Of a stretch of DNA of 64,000 bases, positions 50,273 through 58,658 are shown one piece after another (within the stretch, counting starts at the first letter, position 1; each line of letters starts with the position of its first letter). Under the pieces are notes generated by a model, which searched no databases, was not told the DNA's origin, and saw only the letters and a program-made list of their open reading frames with translations. The position numbers were made by a program, and so were the translations under genes. The stretch is from positions 90,019-154,018 of IMG/VR virus record IMGVR_UViG_3300037245_001320. One strand, 5' to 3'. The stretch comes from a virus.

Positions 50273-50503
50273 CTAATATAATGCTTCTGATACTTCTTTA
50301 ATTATGTCTAATGCATCTTCTACCTTAGTTAATTTCCTAACGCTGTTTATATCATCTAATAACCATTTTGCTTTATTAACCCTATCTTCTACCCTATTTA
50401 AATAATCCTCTACCTCATCTAAGAGTACTACATAAAGATTACTATCTAAATCTCCTGCTGGCATTGCTCTTTCTGATATATTATCTGTTCTGCTTAAATT
50501 CAT
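50273..50503 (-). CDS. Unknown helical protein, 76 aa
   Basis: Coiled-coil-like acidic protein. Its ATG overlaps the stop of the preceding frame (ATGA), with GAAGGAG upstream. No motif recognised. Confidence 0.55.
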   Translation of the reverse strand: MNLSRTDNISERAMPAGDLDSNLYVVLLDEVEDYLNRVEDRVNKAKWLLDDINSVRKLTKVEDALDIIKEVSEALY

Positions 50504-51118
50504 TGCATCTCCTTCTCATAAACCTTCTTCATTAAATTCCATTTAGCTTCTGATTCTCTTTCAACAACATCTTTAACATCAAACCTTTTATGAAATATAG
50601 TAGAAATCGTATATTTGATATCAGGAATACAGTACGATGTATTAAAATGAGCACTTTCGTTCTTACAATATCCTTCAATAGCTTCTTGAATAAAATTACT
50701 AAAATAAACATTGTCCTTATATTCTAAAAACTCCTTCCATTCAATATCAAAATAATCTGGATTCTCAATAGAGTTTCCATTTATATTTACTATTAGTTAA
50801 AGAACAAAGCCAAATCAAACAAGATCTATTTACTTTACCTTCTATGGAATAGATTCCTTGCATTTGATCCTGAAAATACTTTTCTTCAACATTTCTACAA
50901 GCTATTAAAGTATCTATTAAGTCTTCTTTTACTTCTCCACACTTTAAATCTACTGTAGCTGAGTCATATCCAAAAGCACAAACAACTTGAGCTCCACATT
51001 CATATTTAATAGTGTAAGCATGTAATCCAGATTGTGGTTGTTGATCTTCTGGTAGTTGTTTAGCTTTGCATATAGGACATGTTTCCACTTTATCTGTTGT
51101 TATGAATTCTTGTTTCAT
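50500..51118 (-). pseudogene. Zinc-motif gene split by a frameshift
   Basis: ATG at 51118 (MKQEFITTDK, chosen over 51139 because of its position just after the upstream stop) encodes CPICKAKQ and later Cys, and ends at 50765. A second frame without any ATG, GTG or TTG start is open from about 50797 to TGA at 50500 (IENPDYFDIEWKEF onwards, about 95 residues), and that TGA overlaps the next ATG. The clean downstream coupling and missing start argue for one gene of about 205 residues with a shift near 50760-50800. Confidence 0.55.
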
Positions 51119-51120
51119 TT

Positions 51121-51372
51121 CTATTGTTCCTCTTCCCAATTGTACTCTTCATAAATTACTTCAACCAAGAAACCTTTTAACTCTTGGTATATTTGTAAAT
51201 TATATCTTAGCTCATTTAAATCTTTAAACTCTCCATATTCATAAATACCATGACATCCAGAATGAAAATCCCAATAGTTTCCTCCCATTATGTATTTATC
51301 ATCCAAGTATACTTCAGCCATTTCACAACTTTCGTCCTGCCTTACTCTGATTGTACTAAACTCTTTACTCAC
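51121..51372 (-). CDS. Unknown acidic protein, 83 aa
   Basis: Beta-rich acidic protein with a Tyr/Gly-rich middle (GGNYWDFHSGCHG). Four-base overlap with the next upstream gene. No motif recognised. Confidence 0.55.
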   Translation of the reverse strand: MSKEFSTIRVRQDESCEMAEVYLDDKYIMGGNYWDFHSGCHGIYEYGEFKDLNELRYNLQIYQELKGFLVEVIYEEYNWEEEQ

Positions 51373-51914
51373 TTTAATATTTCTCCTTCTATATATTCCC
51401 AGAAAGTCCCAAAGTTATATTGTAGAATTTCCCATGTGTTCCCATTATAGTTTAAAATAGTGACTCTTCTTTTATACTTAATATTATCTTGGTAATACAC
51501 TTCATCTGTTGTTTTTCTGTCTAAAATCTTACATAATCCTAGTATAACACTTTTATCATAAGCTTTATCTGATTGAAATGGGAAGGCACTTTCGTTAATG
51601 CATTGTAGGTATTCATAATAATACATCCATCTAGTTCCTTCCTCCAATACATTTTCGTCTAAGTTAATTGTAATTCCTATTGGTTGTCCATTCTCATTAA
51701 AAGCATACTCATCATCTTTATATAAAACTTTCAAACCATCAGCAAAGGCTTCTTGAAGAGTTTTGTATTTATATGGGTACCAATATTCTACAGCACCTAA
51801 ATCACCTCCTAACATAAGCTGATCCCAATCTGTTCTATTATTAACAGCAAATATATCTAAGCCTTCCTCAGGATCTTTGTCTTCTCCTATAGTGTGTATA
51901 TTTAATTGTTTCAT
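51369..51914 (-). CDS. Unknown protein, 181 aa
   Basis: Aromatic-rich alpha/beta protein, coupled by four-base overlap to the NADAR gene. No motif recognised, but the pairing makes a role in the same process possible. Confidence 0.6.
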   Translation of the reverse strand: MKQLNIHTIGEDKDPEEGLDIFAVNNRTDWDQLMLGGDLGAVEYWYPYKYKTLQEAFADGLKVLYKDDEYAFNENGQPIGITINLDENVLEEGTRWMYYYEYLQCINESAFPFQSDKAYDKSVILGLCKILDRKTTDEVYYQDNIKYKRRVTILNYNGNTWEILQYNFGTFWEYIEGEILK

Positions 51915-52342
51915 CTTATCTCCTCTCTTCTTTCCATAATCAACTTCCCTAAATTATTCTTACCCATTTCATCTATAAAACAATAACCCCAGAATGAATC
52001 TCCCCATGTATTACCTTCTTGTATATACTGGTCTTTTGTCTCAATTAACTTCTGTTTTAAAATAGGGTTATCATCTGAGAACTTGTAGTCTATACCTGTT
52101 TTCATGGTGGATATCTTAATAGCTTTCCATCCTTCTCTTAATGGAAATGTGTACCCAAACTGCTTTACTTCATAAGGATTTCTTATCTCTGTTATTTGTT
52201 TCCTAATTTCAATATCTTTGGTTTTCATAGCAACATAAAAGTGTTCATTAGTCCTGTAAGATAATTGTTCATAAACAAACGGTTTCTCAAATGGAGTCAT
52301 GTTACTTAGCCAACTGTATTCATCTTTGAATTCGTGTATCAC
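51911..52342 (-). CDS. NADAR-family protein (YbiA-like N-glycosidase)
   Basis: A 143-residue protein matching the NADAR pattern: YSWLSNMTPFEKPF, RTNEHFYVAMK, EVKQFGYTFPLREGWKAIKI with MKTGIDYKF, then EGNTWGDSFWGYC and NNLGKLIMERREEI. Members act on N-glycosidic bonds of ribosylated compounds, and some remove ADP-ribose from guanine in DNA, reversing DarT2-type toxins. With the macrodomain gene at 62311 it may protect phage DNA or RNA against ADP-ribosylating defences. A housekeeping role in flavin or nucleotide clean-up is the alternative. Confidence 0.82.
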   Translation of the reverse strand: MIHEFKDEYSWLSNMTPFEKPFVYEQLSYRTNEHFYVAMKTKDIEIRKQITEIRNPYEVKQFGYTFPLREGWKAIKISTMKTGIDYKFSDDNPILKQKLIETKDQYIQEGNTWGDSFWGYCFIDEMGKNNLGKLIMERREEIR

Positions 52343-52785
52343 AAACTCTCCTTAACAAGTTTAGAAGCTTTGCCCATATCAATCTGAGCAGAATGTTCTT
52401 TTTTTAAAACTCCCATAACTCTACCAATATTTCTTTGCTCGACAGGTAGATTGTTAATAACTTGCATAATAAGAAAAGCTGTTTCACTCTCACCTAAAGT
52501 CTTTGGTAGGAACTCTTCACAAATAGCTATTTCCATGTCATACTCTGTTAATTCAGGGATAGTTAAGTAAGAACCTCCATTAGCTAAAATATCTTTATGT
52601 GCTTTTAAGAGAGCTTTTACAGTTCTTTTACAAGTTAGTACAATATCAGCTTCAATAACTTCTCTATTACTTTCTTTAGCTATTTTCTTAGCTCCATCAA
52701 TGATTCCACCTAATACCTGAGATCTAAACTTATTATCAGCTCTGCATGTAATTCTTTCTCTTTGTAATTCTTTAATTGTTTTCAT
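52339..52785 (-). CDS. GatB/YqeY-domain protein
   Basis: A 148-residue helical protein resembling YqeY: FRSQVLGGIIDGAKK, a central KRTVKALLKAHKDI, EMEIAICEEFLPKTL-like region, then NIGRVMGVLKKEH and DMGKASKLVKESL. In GatB and some synthetases this tail domain contacts tRNA. The phage copy may bind tRNA, fitting the tRNA genes in the window. Four-base overlap with the NADAR gene. Confidence 0.65.
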   Translation of the reverse strand: MKTIKELQRERITCRADNKFRSQVLGGIIDGAKKIAKESNREVIEADIVLTCKRTVKALLKAHKDILANGGSYLTIPELTEYDMEIAICEEFLPKTLGESETAFLIMQVINNLPVEQRNIGRVMGVLKKEHSAQIDMGKASKLVKESL

Positions 52786-52990
52786 ATGTTTTCTCCTCTA
52801 ATTTCTCTTTAATAAATTTAATTAAAATAAACTTATCCTTAATAGTGTCTTTATCAATTACACTATCAAAAGTTATATTTTCCAACTCTTTTAAATGATT
52901 TACAAGATTATCTCTCTTGGCTTTATCTGATAACTTTATCTTTGAAAGCATTTTCTCAATCTTTTCTTTTATATCATCTGAATTACTCAC
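52772..52990 (-). CDS. Unknown helical protein, 72 aa
   Basis: Lys-rich helical protein overlapping the YqeY-like gene by 14 bases, with AAGGAG upstream. No motif recognised. Confidence 0.55.
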   Translation of the reverse strand: MSNSDDIKEKIEKMLSKIKLSDKAKRDNLVNHLKELENITFDSVIDKDTIKDKFILIKFIKEKLEEKTYENN

Positions 52991-53000
52991 TTATTCTCCT

Positions 53001-53156
53001 TTAAATCAAATCCCAGAAATGTTTATTAACTAAATCTGCATACTCTGGTTTTATGTCTTTCTGATCACTTATATTTTCAATAAAACTCTTAGGTGGTTTG
53101 TACTTTGTGTCTCTTTCATCCCATTGGAGCATTATATCTTCTGGTACTATATCCAT
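53001..53156 (-). CDS. Unknown small protein, 51 aa
   Basis: First gene after the promoter at 53178. ATG 53156 to TAA 53001, beginning MDIVPEDIMLQWDERD. Acidic; no motif recognised. Confidence 0.6.
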   Translation of the reverse strand: MDIVPEDIMLQWDERDTKYKPPKSFIENISDQKDIKPEYADLVNKHFWDLI

Positions 53157-53308
53157 AAACCTGACCTCGTTGTTTCTATAATAATATTTTTCTTATGTTC
53201 TGTCAAGTGGTTTTTTAACCTTTCTTTGTATTTTGTGTGTAAGGCTAATTTGAAAGGTGTTTCTAGCAAAGATTCTACTGCTTTATTTAAGTGCTCCTCT
53301 ATAATCAT
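53147..53308 (-). CDS. Possible small helical protein, 53 aa
   Basis: ATG 53308 overlaps the upstream stop as ATGA and the frame runs to TAG 53147. The last third lies within the promoter at 53178, so only the first part looks naturally protein-like (MIIEEHLNKAVESLLE). Confidence 0.45.
   Translation of the reverse strand: MIIEEHLNKAVESLLETPFKLALHTKYKERLKNHLTEHKKNIIIETTRSGLWI
53178..53206 (-). promoter_or_regulatory. Sigma70-type promoter
   Basis: Leftward TTGACA, 17 bp, TATTAT; RNA start near 53171. It opens the operon with YqeY-like and NADAR genes. Confidence 0.8.
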
Positions 53309-53646
53309 CTCCAATCCCCTCCAAAATACAATAGTACAAAAGACACACCATTAAAAAGAGTATTTAACATGTCTAAGCAGATATAATCTAAATCTAATTC
53401 ATGATAACCCTTTCTGTGATTATCCCAAATAAAAACCTTCAGAATTAATAAAGTAGCAATCCCTATTACTGTAATGGTCATTACTATAATTCCTATTGAT
53501 AGAAGTATATCATAGATTACCACTCCTGTCAAGGGAAATAAAAATATAGGTAATGCAATAACTAATATAATTAGAGATACTGATAAAACCTTCCCTCTTA
53601 CTGTTAGTTGTGAATTTACTATTTTATTGTATTTTTCTTTAGTCAT
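53305..53646 (-). CDS. Membrane protein with two spans, 113 aa
   Basis: Two long hydrophobic segments (about 18-38 and 45-70) and a charged C-terminus. AGGAGA upstream. No motif recognised. The 104-base gap before it shows nothing clear. Confidence 0.6.
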   Translation of the reverse strand: MTKEKYNKIVNSQLTVRGKVLSVSLIILVIALPIFLFPLTGVVIYDILLSIGIIVMTITVIGIATLLILKVFIWDNHRKGYHELDLDYICLDMLNTLFNGVSFVLLYFGGDWR

Positions 53647-53750
53647 CTTATTTTAATCTCCTTTTCTGTGCTCCTGACAGGGGCTGTAAGCTATCTTTTA
53701 CTAACTCTGGTACCAATTTATATCTTTGTTATTTGGGTCGCTGTATGAGC

Positions 53751-54383
53751 TTATTTGATCGGATTCCTAAAAGAAGTTACTCTATCAAATCCGTGTTTTT
53801 CTGCTCTTTCAACATCTGTTAAAGTAGTTTCTTTATCTTCATCATTGTTTAAAGAAGATATATAAGTTTGTAATTCTATCCAAATTTCCTCTGGTGTAAA
53901 TAATGAAGTTAAGGAAGTTTCTTTTAGGATAGAATTTGCGTATGAGTCTAAATTAAAGAACTCTTCTCTTACTCCTACATCTTTAATATCCTGTCCAAAC
54001 TTTCCTGTTAGATCATCTCTGTTATTTCTTCTCTCCCATCTATAAAATGTTCTAGCTTTCCTGATAGATAAAGGAGTTGAATAATAGTGTTTGTTTTCTT
54101 TATATGTTTTTACTATTTCAAAATCACAAGAGTCAAATTGTGTAAGGTTATTAGCTTCATGTGTTTTTATATTAACTGCTTTTAACAATGTCTGTATAAA
54201 CCCATATTCTATTAGTATAAAAGAGTTATTTAATACTGATCTGTGATCTACCATGTTATATAAGTCTTCGTCTGCTATTACTGTTGATCCTCTTCTATCT
54301 AGTACTACTCTCTTATCTGTTCCATACATGTTTGGGGATGATAAGTAATCGTAATAATCTTTGTTTTTATCTATTATGTACAT
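53751..54383 (-). CDS. Unknown protein paired with DUF262-like gene, 210 aa
   Basis: Alpha/beta protein sharing one base with the DUF262-like gene upstream, so the two are probably translated together. Rich in Arg/Asn in the middle. No motif recognised. Confidence 0.6.
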   Translation of the reverse strand: MYIIDKNKDYYDYLSSPNMYGTDKRVVLDRRGSTVIADEDLYNMVDHRSVLNNSFILIEYGFIQTLLKAVNIKTHEANNLTQFDSCDFEIVKTYKENKHYYSTPLSIRKARTFYRWERRNNRDDLTGKFGQDIKDVGVREEFFNLDSYANSILKETSLTSLFTPEEIWIELQTYISSLNNDEDKETTLTDVERAEKHGFDRVTSFRNPIK

Positions 54384-55105
54384 TATGCTAGTTTCTCCTT
54401 TAACTCTCTTACTCTATCTAATTCTTCTTTTGTGTGAGGTGTACCACTTTGGTTAAGCTGTAAATACCATGTAAGTATTTCCTCTTCTGTTTGAAAATCT
54501 AATACATGTAATTTAAAAGAACACACTAAGTTTGGTAATCTATCAATATCATTATGATAGATAGTTTCAAATATAGGGAACTCATTCTTTAGGAAAGATA
54601 CAACAGCAGTTATTCGTTGTAAACCATCTATGCAGAACATAGTGTTCTCACCTGAGGTCTCTCTGTCCCAAGTAGGAGAATTGAAATAAATATCTTTTCC
54701 AATTTTTCCACCCTTCATAATGTGCTCTATATAAGATATTTGTTGTTCCTCAGACCACACTCTGTTTCTCTGGAAATAAGGATTAACGATTTCTTCGTAT
54801 GTTTGTCCTGTCTCATCTGCTCGATCTAAGATCCAAGGTTCTATTCTTTTCCACTCAGTATTAACTGCATATTCTCCACTAGGTGTTAAATACTTTGGTA
54901 GGTCTCCACCTGTTAATTTTCTAGTTATTGTTTCCATAATTTTACCATCTTCATCAGTAATAGTTATAGTTGTATAGGATTCGTATGGGAGGCTTACAGA
55001 TGAGGATCTTTTATAGCACTCAGAATAAGCACTGAATGTTCCTGTTTTTAATACTTTGTTTGTTTTATTGTCTGTCATTGCCCATGTATACGTTTTCTCT
55101 AGCAT
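54383..55105 (-). CDS. DUF262-like (ParB/Srx-fold) protein
   Basis: A 240-residue protein. NPYFQRNRVWSEEQQISYIEHI, then FCIDGLQRITAVVSFLKNEF is the classic DUF262 pattern, with QR and DGLQR residues forming the nucleotide-handling site of ParB-like NTPases. In GmrSD and related systems the domain is fused to an HNH nuclease; here it stands alone. It may bind DNA or hydrolyse NTP in anti-restriction or modification control. Confidence 0.75.
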   Translation of the reverse strand: MLEKTYTWAMTDNKTNKVLKTGTFSAYSECYKRSSSVSLPYESYTTITITDEDGKIMETITRKLTGGDLPKYLTPSGEYAVNTEWKRIEPWILDRADETGQTYEEIVNPYFQRNRVWSEEQQISYIEHIMKGGKIGKDIYFNSPTWDRETSGENTMFCIDGLQRITAVVSFLKNEFPIFETIYHNDIDRLPNLVCSFKLHVLDFQTEEEILTWYLQLNQSGTPHTKEELDRVRELKEKLA

Positions 55106-55350
55106 AGTTGTTGTTTCTCCTTTAATTCTTTATCACTTAACCCTCTATCATTGTAATAGGGAATAGAATCCATATTACTGTAACAATTACAGTCCTTACA
55201 TCTTTGAGTAGTGCTTCCTGTGTCTTTTCTATTTCCTTCTCTATGAATACACATCTGACAACCTAATCTATATATTTCTAAGTCTTCTTGTTTTCTCTTC
55301 CGTTTATCTGCATATAACATAAGTTCGTAGTTAGGTATTTCTGTATTCAT
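55099..55350 (-). CDS. Cys-rich zinc-binding protein, 83 aa
   Basis: The start at 55350 (MNTEIPNYE) has AGGAG seven bases upstream; a longer frame from 55392 would begin in the promoter. CQMCIHREG and CKDCNCYSN form a four- to six-Cys metal site. Overlaps the DUF262-like gene by seven bases. Confidence 0.6.
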   Translation of the reverse strand: MNTEIPNYELMLYADKRKRKQEDLEIYRLGCQMCIHREGNRKDTGSTTQRCKDCNCYSNMDSIPYYNDRGLSDKELKEKQQLC

Positions 55351-55375
55351 ATGGTTTCTCCTCTTGTTTATAAAG

Positions 55376-55405
55376 AGAATAACACAGAACATATGTCTGT
55401 GTCAA
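55376..55405 (-). promoter_or_regulatory. Sigma70-type promoter
   Basis: Leftward TTGACA, 18 bp, TATTCT. Serves 55099-55350 and the DUF262-like operon. Confidence 0.65.
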
Positions 55406-55408
55406 GCC

Positions 55409-56065
55409 TTATTTATATAATTCTTCTTTATAGCATCCTAATGTTGCATAGTCTTGGACTTCTAAAACTTTAAATGAAGGATCACCTGTGTAGCCTTTCT
55501 TCCAAACAAACCAGCATGTAACAAGATTTCCCACATGAAAATATCCATCATCTCTCTTAGGTGTTTGGTAATCTATCATTCTATCAAAAACGTACATGTA
55601 TTTTAGTCCATCCCATATTCTATCAGCATCTCCATATTTCTCTTTTAACTTCTTAACTCTATCCTCTGGTTTAACATTCCTACTAAACACACCTAAGAAA
55701 TTAGTTTTGCCTAACATTATAATTGTGTCAGGATCATACTCTTTAGCTTTCATAATAAAAGAATCGAATAATGAAAATGGAGGGTTAGTCAATATTGTAT
55801 CGAACGGTTTCTCTTGTTTATCTTTTAGGAAATCAAATCCTGTAGATAAATCTGTTCCAAATCCTTCTATATTATATTTAGGAAACTCTTCTAATAAAGC
55901 ATTATCTCCTGATGCACATTCCCATGTTATACCTTCTATTTTCTCATTCTCCATCAATTTCCAGAATATAGACTTTGGAGAATGATATAAATCTCCTTTT
56001 GGTCTTAAATACTCTGCTTTTCTGTTAGCATATGCTTTGCCTTTCTTTTTTGTTTCTTCTAACAT
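55409..56065 (-). CDS. DNA adenine methyltransferase-like protein
   Basis: A 218-residue SAM enzyme: WECASGDNALLEEF is the SAM-binding motif I and TNPPFSLFDSF carries the NPPF catalytic motif of N6-adenine methylases; the conserved tail GNLVTCWFVWKKGY follows. The target region is short. It would methylate phage DNA, probably to evade restriction, unless it acts on another base. Overlaps the upstream gene by seven bases. Confidence 0.8.
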   Translation of the reverse strand: MLEETKKKGKAYANRKAEYLRPKGDLYHSPKSIFWKLMENEKIEGITWECASGDNALLEEFPKYNIEGFGTDLSTGFDFLKDKQEKPFDTILTNPPFSLFDSFIMKAKEYDPDTIIMLGKTNFLGVFSRNVKPEDRVKKLKEKYGDADRIWDGLKYMYVFDRMIDYQTPKRDDGYFHVGNLVTCWFVWKKGYTGDPSFKVLEVQDYATLGCYKEELYK

Positions 56066-56460
56066 AATCTCTCCTTTCCTGCTCTAAATCTTGCCCACCA
56101 TGAAACTTGTGTCTTAGTATACTCTAAGTAGTCCTTGAATATTTTGTTTATGTCTTTAAACTCTTCTTCCTTAATTATTTTTAATAGGTAGAAGGTGTAT
56201 TGATCTGCATAGGTTCCTAATGTATTATCACAGTATACTCCTTCTTTATTGATGTTAATAAAGTGTAATACAGGATCATCATCTTCTATATCATACATAA
56301 CCATAGCAATAGTTGGTTCGTTAAATAACCGTGCAAAATGAACACTATTTAAATGACATCTGTAATTCATTAAATACCCTGTTCCTTTTACAGATATTAT
56401 CTCTTTAGTATTCTTTATCCATGTACATAATTCTTTCTTTCCTCTTGTGACATTACTCAA
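56059..56460 (-). CDS. Unknown protein, 133 aa
   Basis: Alpha/beta protein coupled to the SLOG-like gene by a four-base overlap. No motif recognised. Confidence 0.55.
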   Translation of the reverse strand: MSNVTRGKKELCTWIKNTKEIISVKGTGYLMNYRCHLNSVHFARLFNEPTIAMVMYDIEDDDPVLHFININKEGVYCDNTLGTYADQYTFYLLKIIKEEEFKDINKIFKDYLEYTKTQVSWWARFRAGKERLC

Positions 56461-56855
56461 TATAAGACCTCCATAAAATTACCTATAATCTTCAAGCCTA
56501 GTTTCTTAGATGTTTTTAACATGTCCATTGACCCCCTTCCTCCATCGAATACAATTAATCCCTCTGCATTATTAGCCATCAAAAGGTTACGATTGTTTCC
56601 TGCACAGGCATTGTAAGCCTTGCCAAATTTATTGTATTTCACTAAACAAGGCTCTACTGTTAAATCATCCCATAAAGCAGGATAAGGATCTACAGGGACT
56701 AGGTGTTTTAGGAGTTTGTGTGCTTGGATATCTATTCCTGCTGCTTCTCCCGATACTAAGGTTGTGATAGTTCCATCTTTAACTTTACTTATTAAATAAG
56801 CTTTATCTTCTTCTGTGAGATCTGTATCTCTGCCGCCTGCTACTATTACTCTCAA
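56457..56855 (-). CDS. SLOG-domain (YspA-like) protein
   Basis: The start is probably the TTG at 56855 (RVIVAGGRD follows), because AAGGAG lies seven bases upstream. IVAGGRDTDL, LVSGEAAGIDIQAHKLL, and GKAYNACAGNNRNLLMANNAEGLIVFDGGRGS follow the DUF2493/SLOG pattern, a Rossmann-like fold that binds nucleotide-derived ligands. About 132 residues. It may sense or hydrolyse a nucleotide signal; the ligand is unknown. Confidence 0.8.
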   Translation of the reverse strand: MRVIVAGGRDTDLTEEDKAYLISKVKDGTITTLVSGEAAGIDIQAHKLLKHLVPVDPYPALWDDLTVEPCLVKYNKFGKAYNACAGNNRNLLMANNAEGLIVFDGGRGSMDMLKTSKKLGLKIIGNFMEVLY

Positions 56856-56856
56856 C

Positions 56857-57408
56857 CTAATACTCCTTCTCACTAATAGTTATCCTATCTGTGTACAATG
56901 TGTTATTCTTAATTGTTTCTCTATTATGGGGACACCTAATAAGAAAACCTTTAGATTCAGGATTACTCTCTAGGAAATTAGTTATGTTCTCTAATTTATC
57001 ATCATACAACCAATCAGCTCGCAATAACCCTTTATTATTAACAAACATAATATTATCTTTTGGTATGAATGACATATGTGTCTCAAGCCATTCTAGCTTA
57101 TCTTTCATCATTACAGTGTTGTTCATTGCTGATGTACATATTACTATGTTATGTCCTGCATGGTGTAACTTTTCTGCTTCGATAGCAAAATCTGTAATTG
57201 GTCGAACTCTCTTGTAGAAATCTTTTGTTGTTAAATATTTAAAGATATATTTTTTAGCCTCGGGTTTGACAAACTTTGAGATATTAAAATCTAGTACATC
57301 CTCTGATGTTACATTATCATTAAACTCTTCATTATACGCTTCTAGCCATGGATCTATTATATTACATAAGGTGGAATCCATGTCGAAACCTATTGTTAGT
57401 TTTTTCAT
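56857..57408 (-). CDS. 5'(3')-deoxyribonucleotidase-like HAD phosphatase
   Basis: A 183-residue HAD-fold enzyme: GFDMDSTL holds the nucleophile Asp and acid Asp, IVICTSAMN is motif II, and NNKGLLRADWLYDDK is motif IV. This matches the NT5C family that dephosphorylates deoxynucleoside monophosphates. It overlaps the dNMP kinase gene by four bases, so the two enzymes may adjust the nucleotide pool together. Confidence 0.82.
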   Translation of the reverse strand: MKKLTIGFDMDSTLCNIIDPWLEAYNEEFNDNVTSEDVLDFNISKFVKPEAKKYIFKYLTTKDFYKRVRPITDFAIEAEKLHHAGHNIVICTSAMNNTVMMKDKLEWLETHMSFIPKDNIMFVNNKGLLRADWLYDDKLENITNFLESNPESKGFLIRCPHNRETIKNNTLYTDRITISEKEY

Positions 57409-57992
57409 TTAATTATTTCCCCTCTTTCTTTTATAATTTCACATATCTTCTTATGTAATTCTTCTATTGTTCCATTATTATGGATAACATAATCAACATC
57501 TAATCCCATAATCTGGTTTTCAGAAGCATGTAAATCGTTATCCACAACTGAATCCCTCTCTACTCTTACCGACACTACATTATCAAAGTTTTCTTTAATC
57601 ATCTTTGCTTCATTAGGAAATCTAAAGTCAGTTATTACATAATTATTTGGATTTTCCTTGTAGCATTCCATAAATCTTTTTATCCATAAATCTTCACCTA
57701 CGCTATCTTTGTATCCGTCATCTAGTTCACATAATGTTTCTCTCATTAGCTCTGTCCCAAACAACTGAAATATCTTTCTTGGGGACATGCCCCATCTCTC
57801 ATCAACTACTTCTTTCTTGCATCCATCTACCTGTTCATCATCTAACAAGAACACCTCTTTGCAAGCTACTTTTATTGGATCAGCAAATGCATATCTTTTA
57901 TATTCTTTGGTATTTAGTAAAGCTTTAGCTGCTTCATCCTTTCCTGATCTCTTTAATCCTGTTAATAAGACTATCTTGTTTTCTTTAATCAT
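57405..57992 (-). CDS. Deoxynucleoside monophosphate kinase
   Basis: A 195-residue P-loop kinase similar to T4 gp1-type dNMP kinases: GLKRSGKDEAAKAL is the P-loop, YVITDFRFPNEA the conserved DxRFxxE-like motif, and VDYVIHNNGTIEELHKKI a typical ending. It phosphorylates dNMPs to dNDPs for phage DNA synthesis. Confidence 0.88.
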   Translation of the reverse strand: MIKENKIVLLTGLKRSGKDEAAKALLNTKEYKRYAFADPIKVACKEVFLLDDEQVDGCKKEVVDERWGMSPRKIFQLFGTELMRETLCELDDGYKDSVGEDLWIKRFMECYKENPNNYVITDFRFPNEAKMIKENFDNVVSVRVERDSVVDNDLHASENQIMGLDVDYVIHNNGTIEELHKKICEIIKERGEIIK

Positions 57993-58155
57993 TTATTTCT
58001 CCTTCTTCCATTTTTTTCACTCTGTCCTGTAAATTATCTATAGCCCAATTCATAGCCTCCATTAGTTCAGAAGCTTTTTCTAAGGCTTTTCCAGTATTCT
58101 TATCTTTTCGCTCTAGTTCTTTTATTCTTTTGTTTAATTCTCTTTTAGTTATCAT
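57985..58155 (-). CDS. Unknown coiled-coil protein, 56 aa
   Basis: ATG 58155 to TAA 57985, overlapping the kinase gene start by eight bases. Highly charged helix beginning MITKRELNKRIKELE. No motif recognised. Confidence 0.6.
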   Translation of the reverse strand: MITKRELNKRIKELERKDKNTGKALEKASELMEAMNWAIDNLQDRVKKMEEGEIND

Positions 58156-58512
58156 TTATAATTCCTCTATCTCATAACCACGAGCACTTAACATTTTAGC
58201 TAATATGTTTCTATGACAGAATTCATCAGGAGTCTCATAGCACAACAAAACAGAACCATGTTTAAATTCAATCCCATCTAATAAAGGCTCTACTTTCTTA
58301 ATGTATCTTTTTGTAAACTCTTCCTCTGTCATTTCACCTGATTTAAGTAACTTTATGTTATTCTTATCAGGAGCTATCTCAGGCATCTGTTCTACAGGAT
58401 AGAACCAGAAAGGGCTATATCTTGCTATAGATATTAGATAATCTTCTTTATCATCTAATACTATTTGCTTTACTTTAGGTGATGCAAAGTAACTTGTTCT
58501 TAGTCTTATCAC
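58156..58512 (-). CDS. DUF488-family protein
   Basis: A 118-residue protein starting with GTG that overlaps the upstream stop. ISIARYSPFWF, LAP-like APDKNNIK, EEEFTKRY, VLLCYETPDEFCHRNILAKML are the conserved stretches of DUF488, including the Cys-His pair CHR. The biochemical role of the family is not established. Confidence 0.75.
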   Translation of the reverse strand: MIRLRTSYFASPKVKQIVLDDKEDYLISIARYSPFWFYPVEQMPEIAPDKNNIKLLKSGEMTEEEFTKRYIKKVEPLLDGIEFKHGSVLLCYETPDEFCHRNILAKMLSARGYEIEEL

Positions 58513-58658
58513 TTCTTATCCTCTAGGTGTATGATGATAGCATTTCCATCTTGTGAAACACTCTCTATCTCATGTCTTGATCCATCTGAGAGTTCTATCA
58601 GCATTCTGCTTCCGTCGTTTTGTTGCTTAATTCTCTCTGTTAATTCTTGTTTGTTCAA
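58509..58658 (-). CDS. Unknown small protein, 49 aa (TTG start)
   Basis: Begins at TTG 58658 with GGAG seven bases upstream and ends at TGA overlapping the DUF488 start. Sequence starts (M)NKQELTERIKQQND. No motif recognised. Confidence 0.6.
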   Translation of the reverse strand: MNKQELTERIKQQNDGSRMLIELSDGSRHEIESVSQDGNAIIIHLEDKK

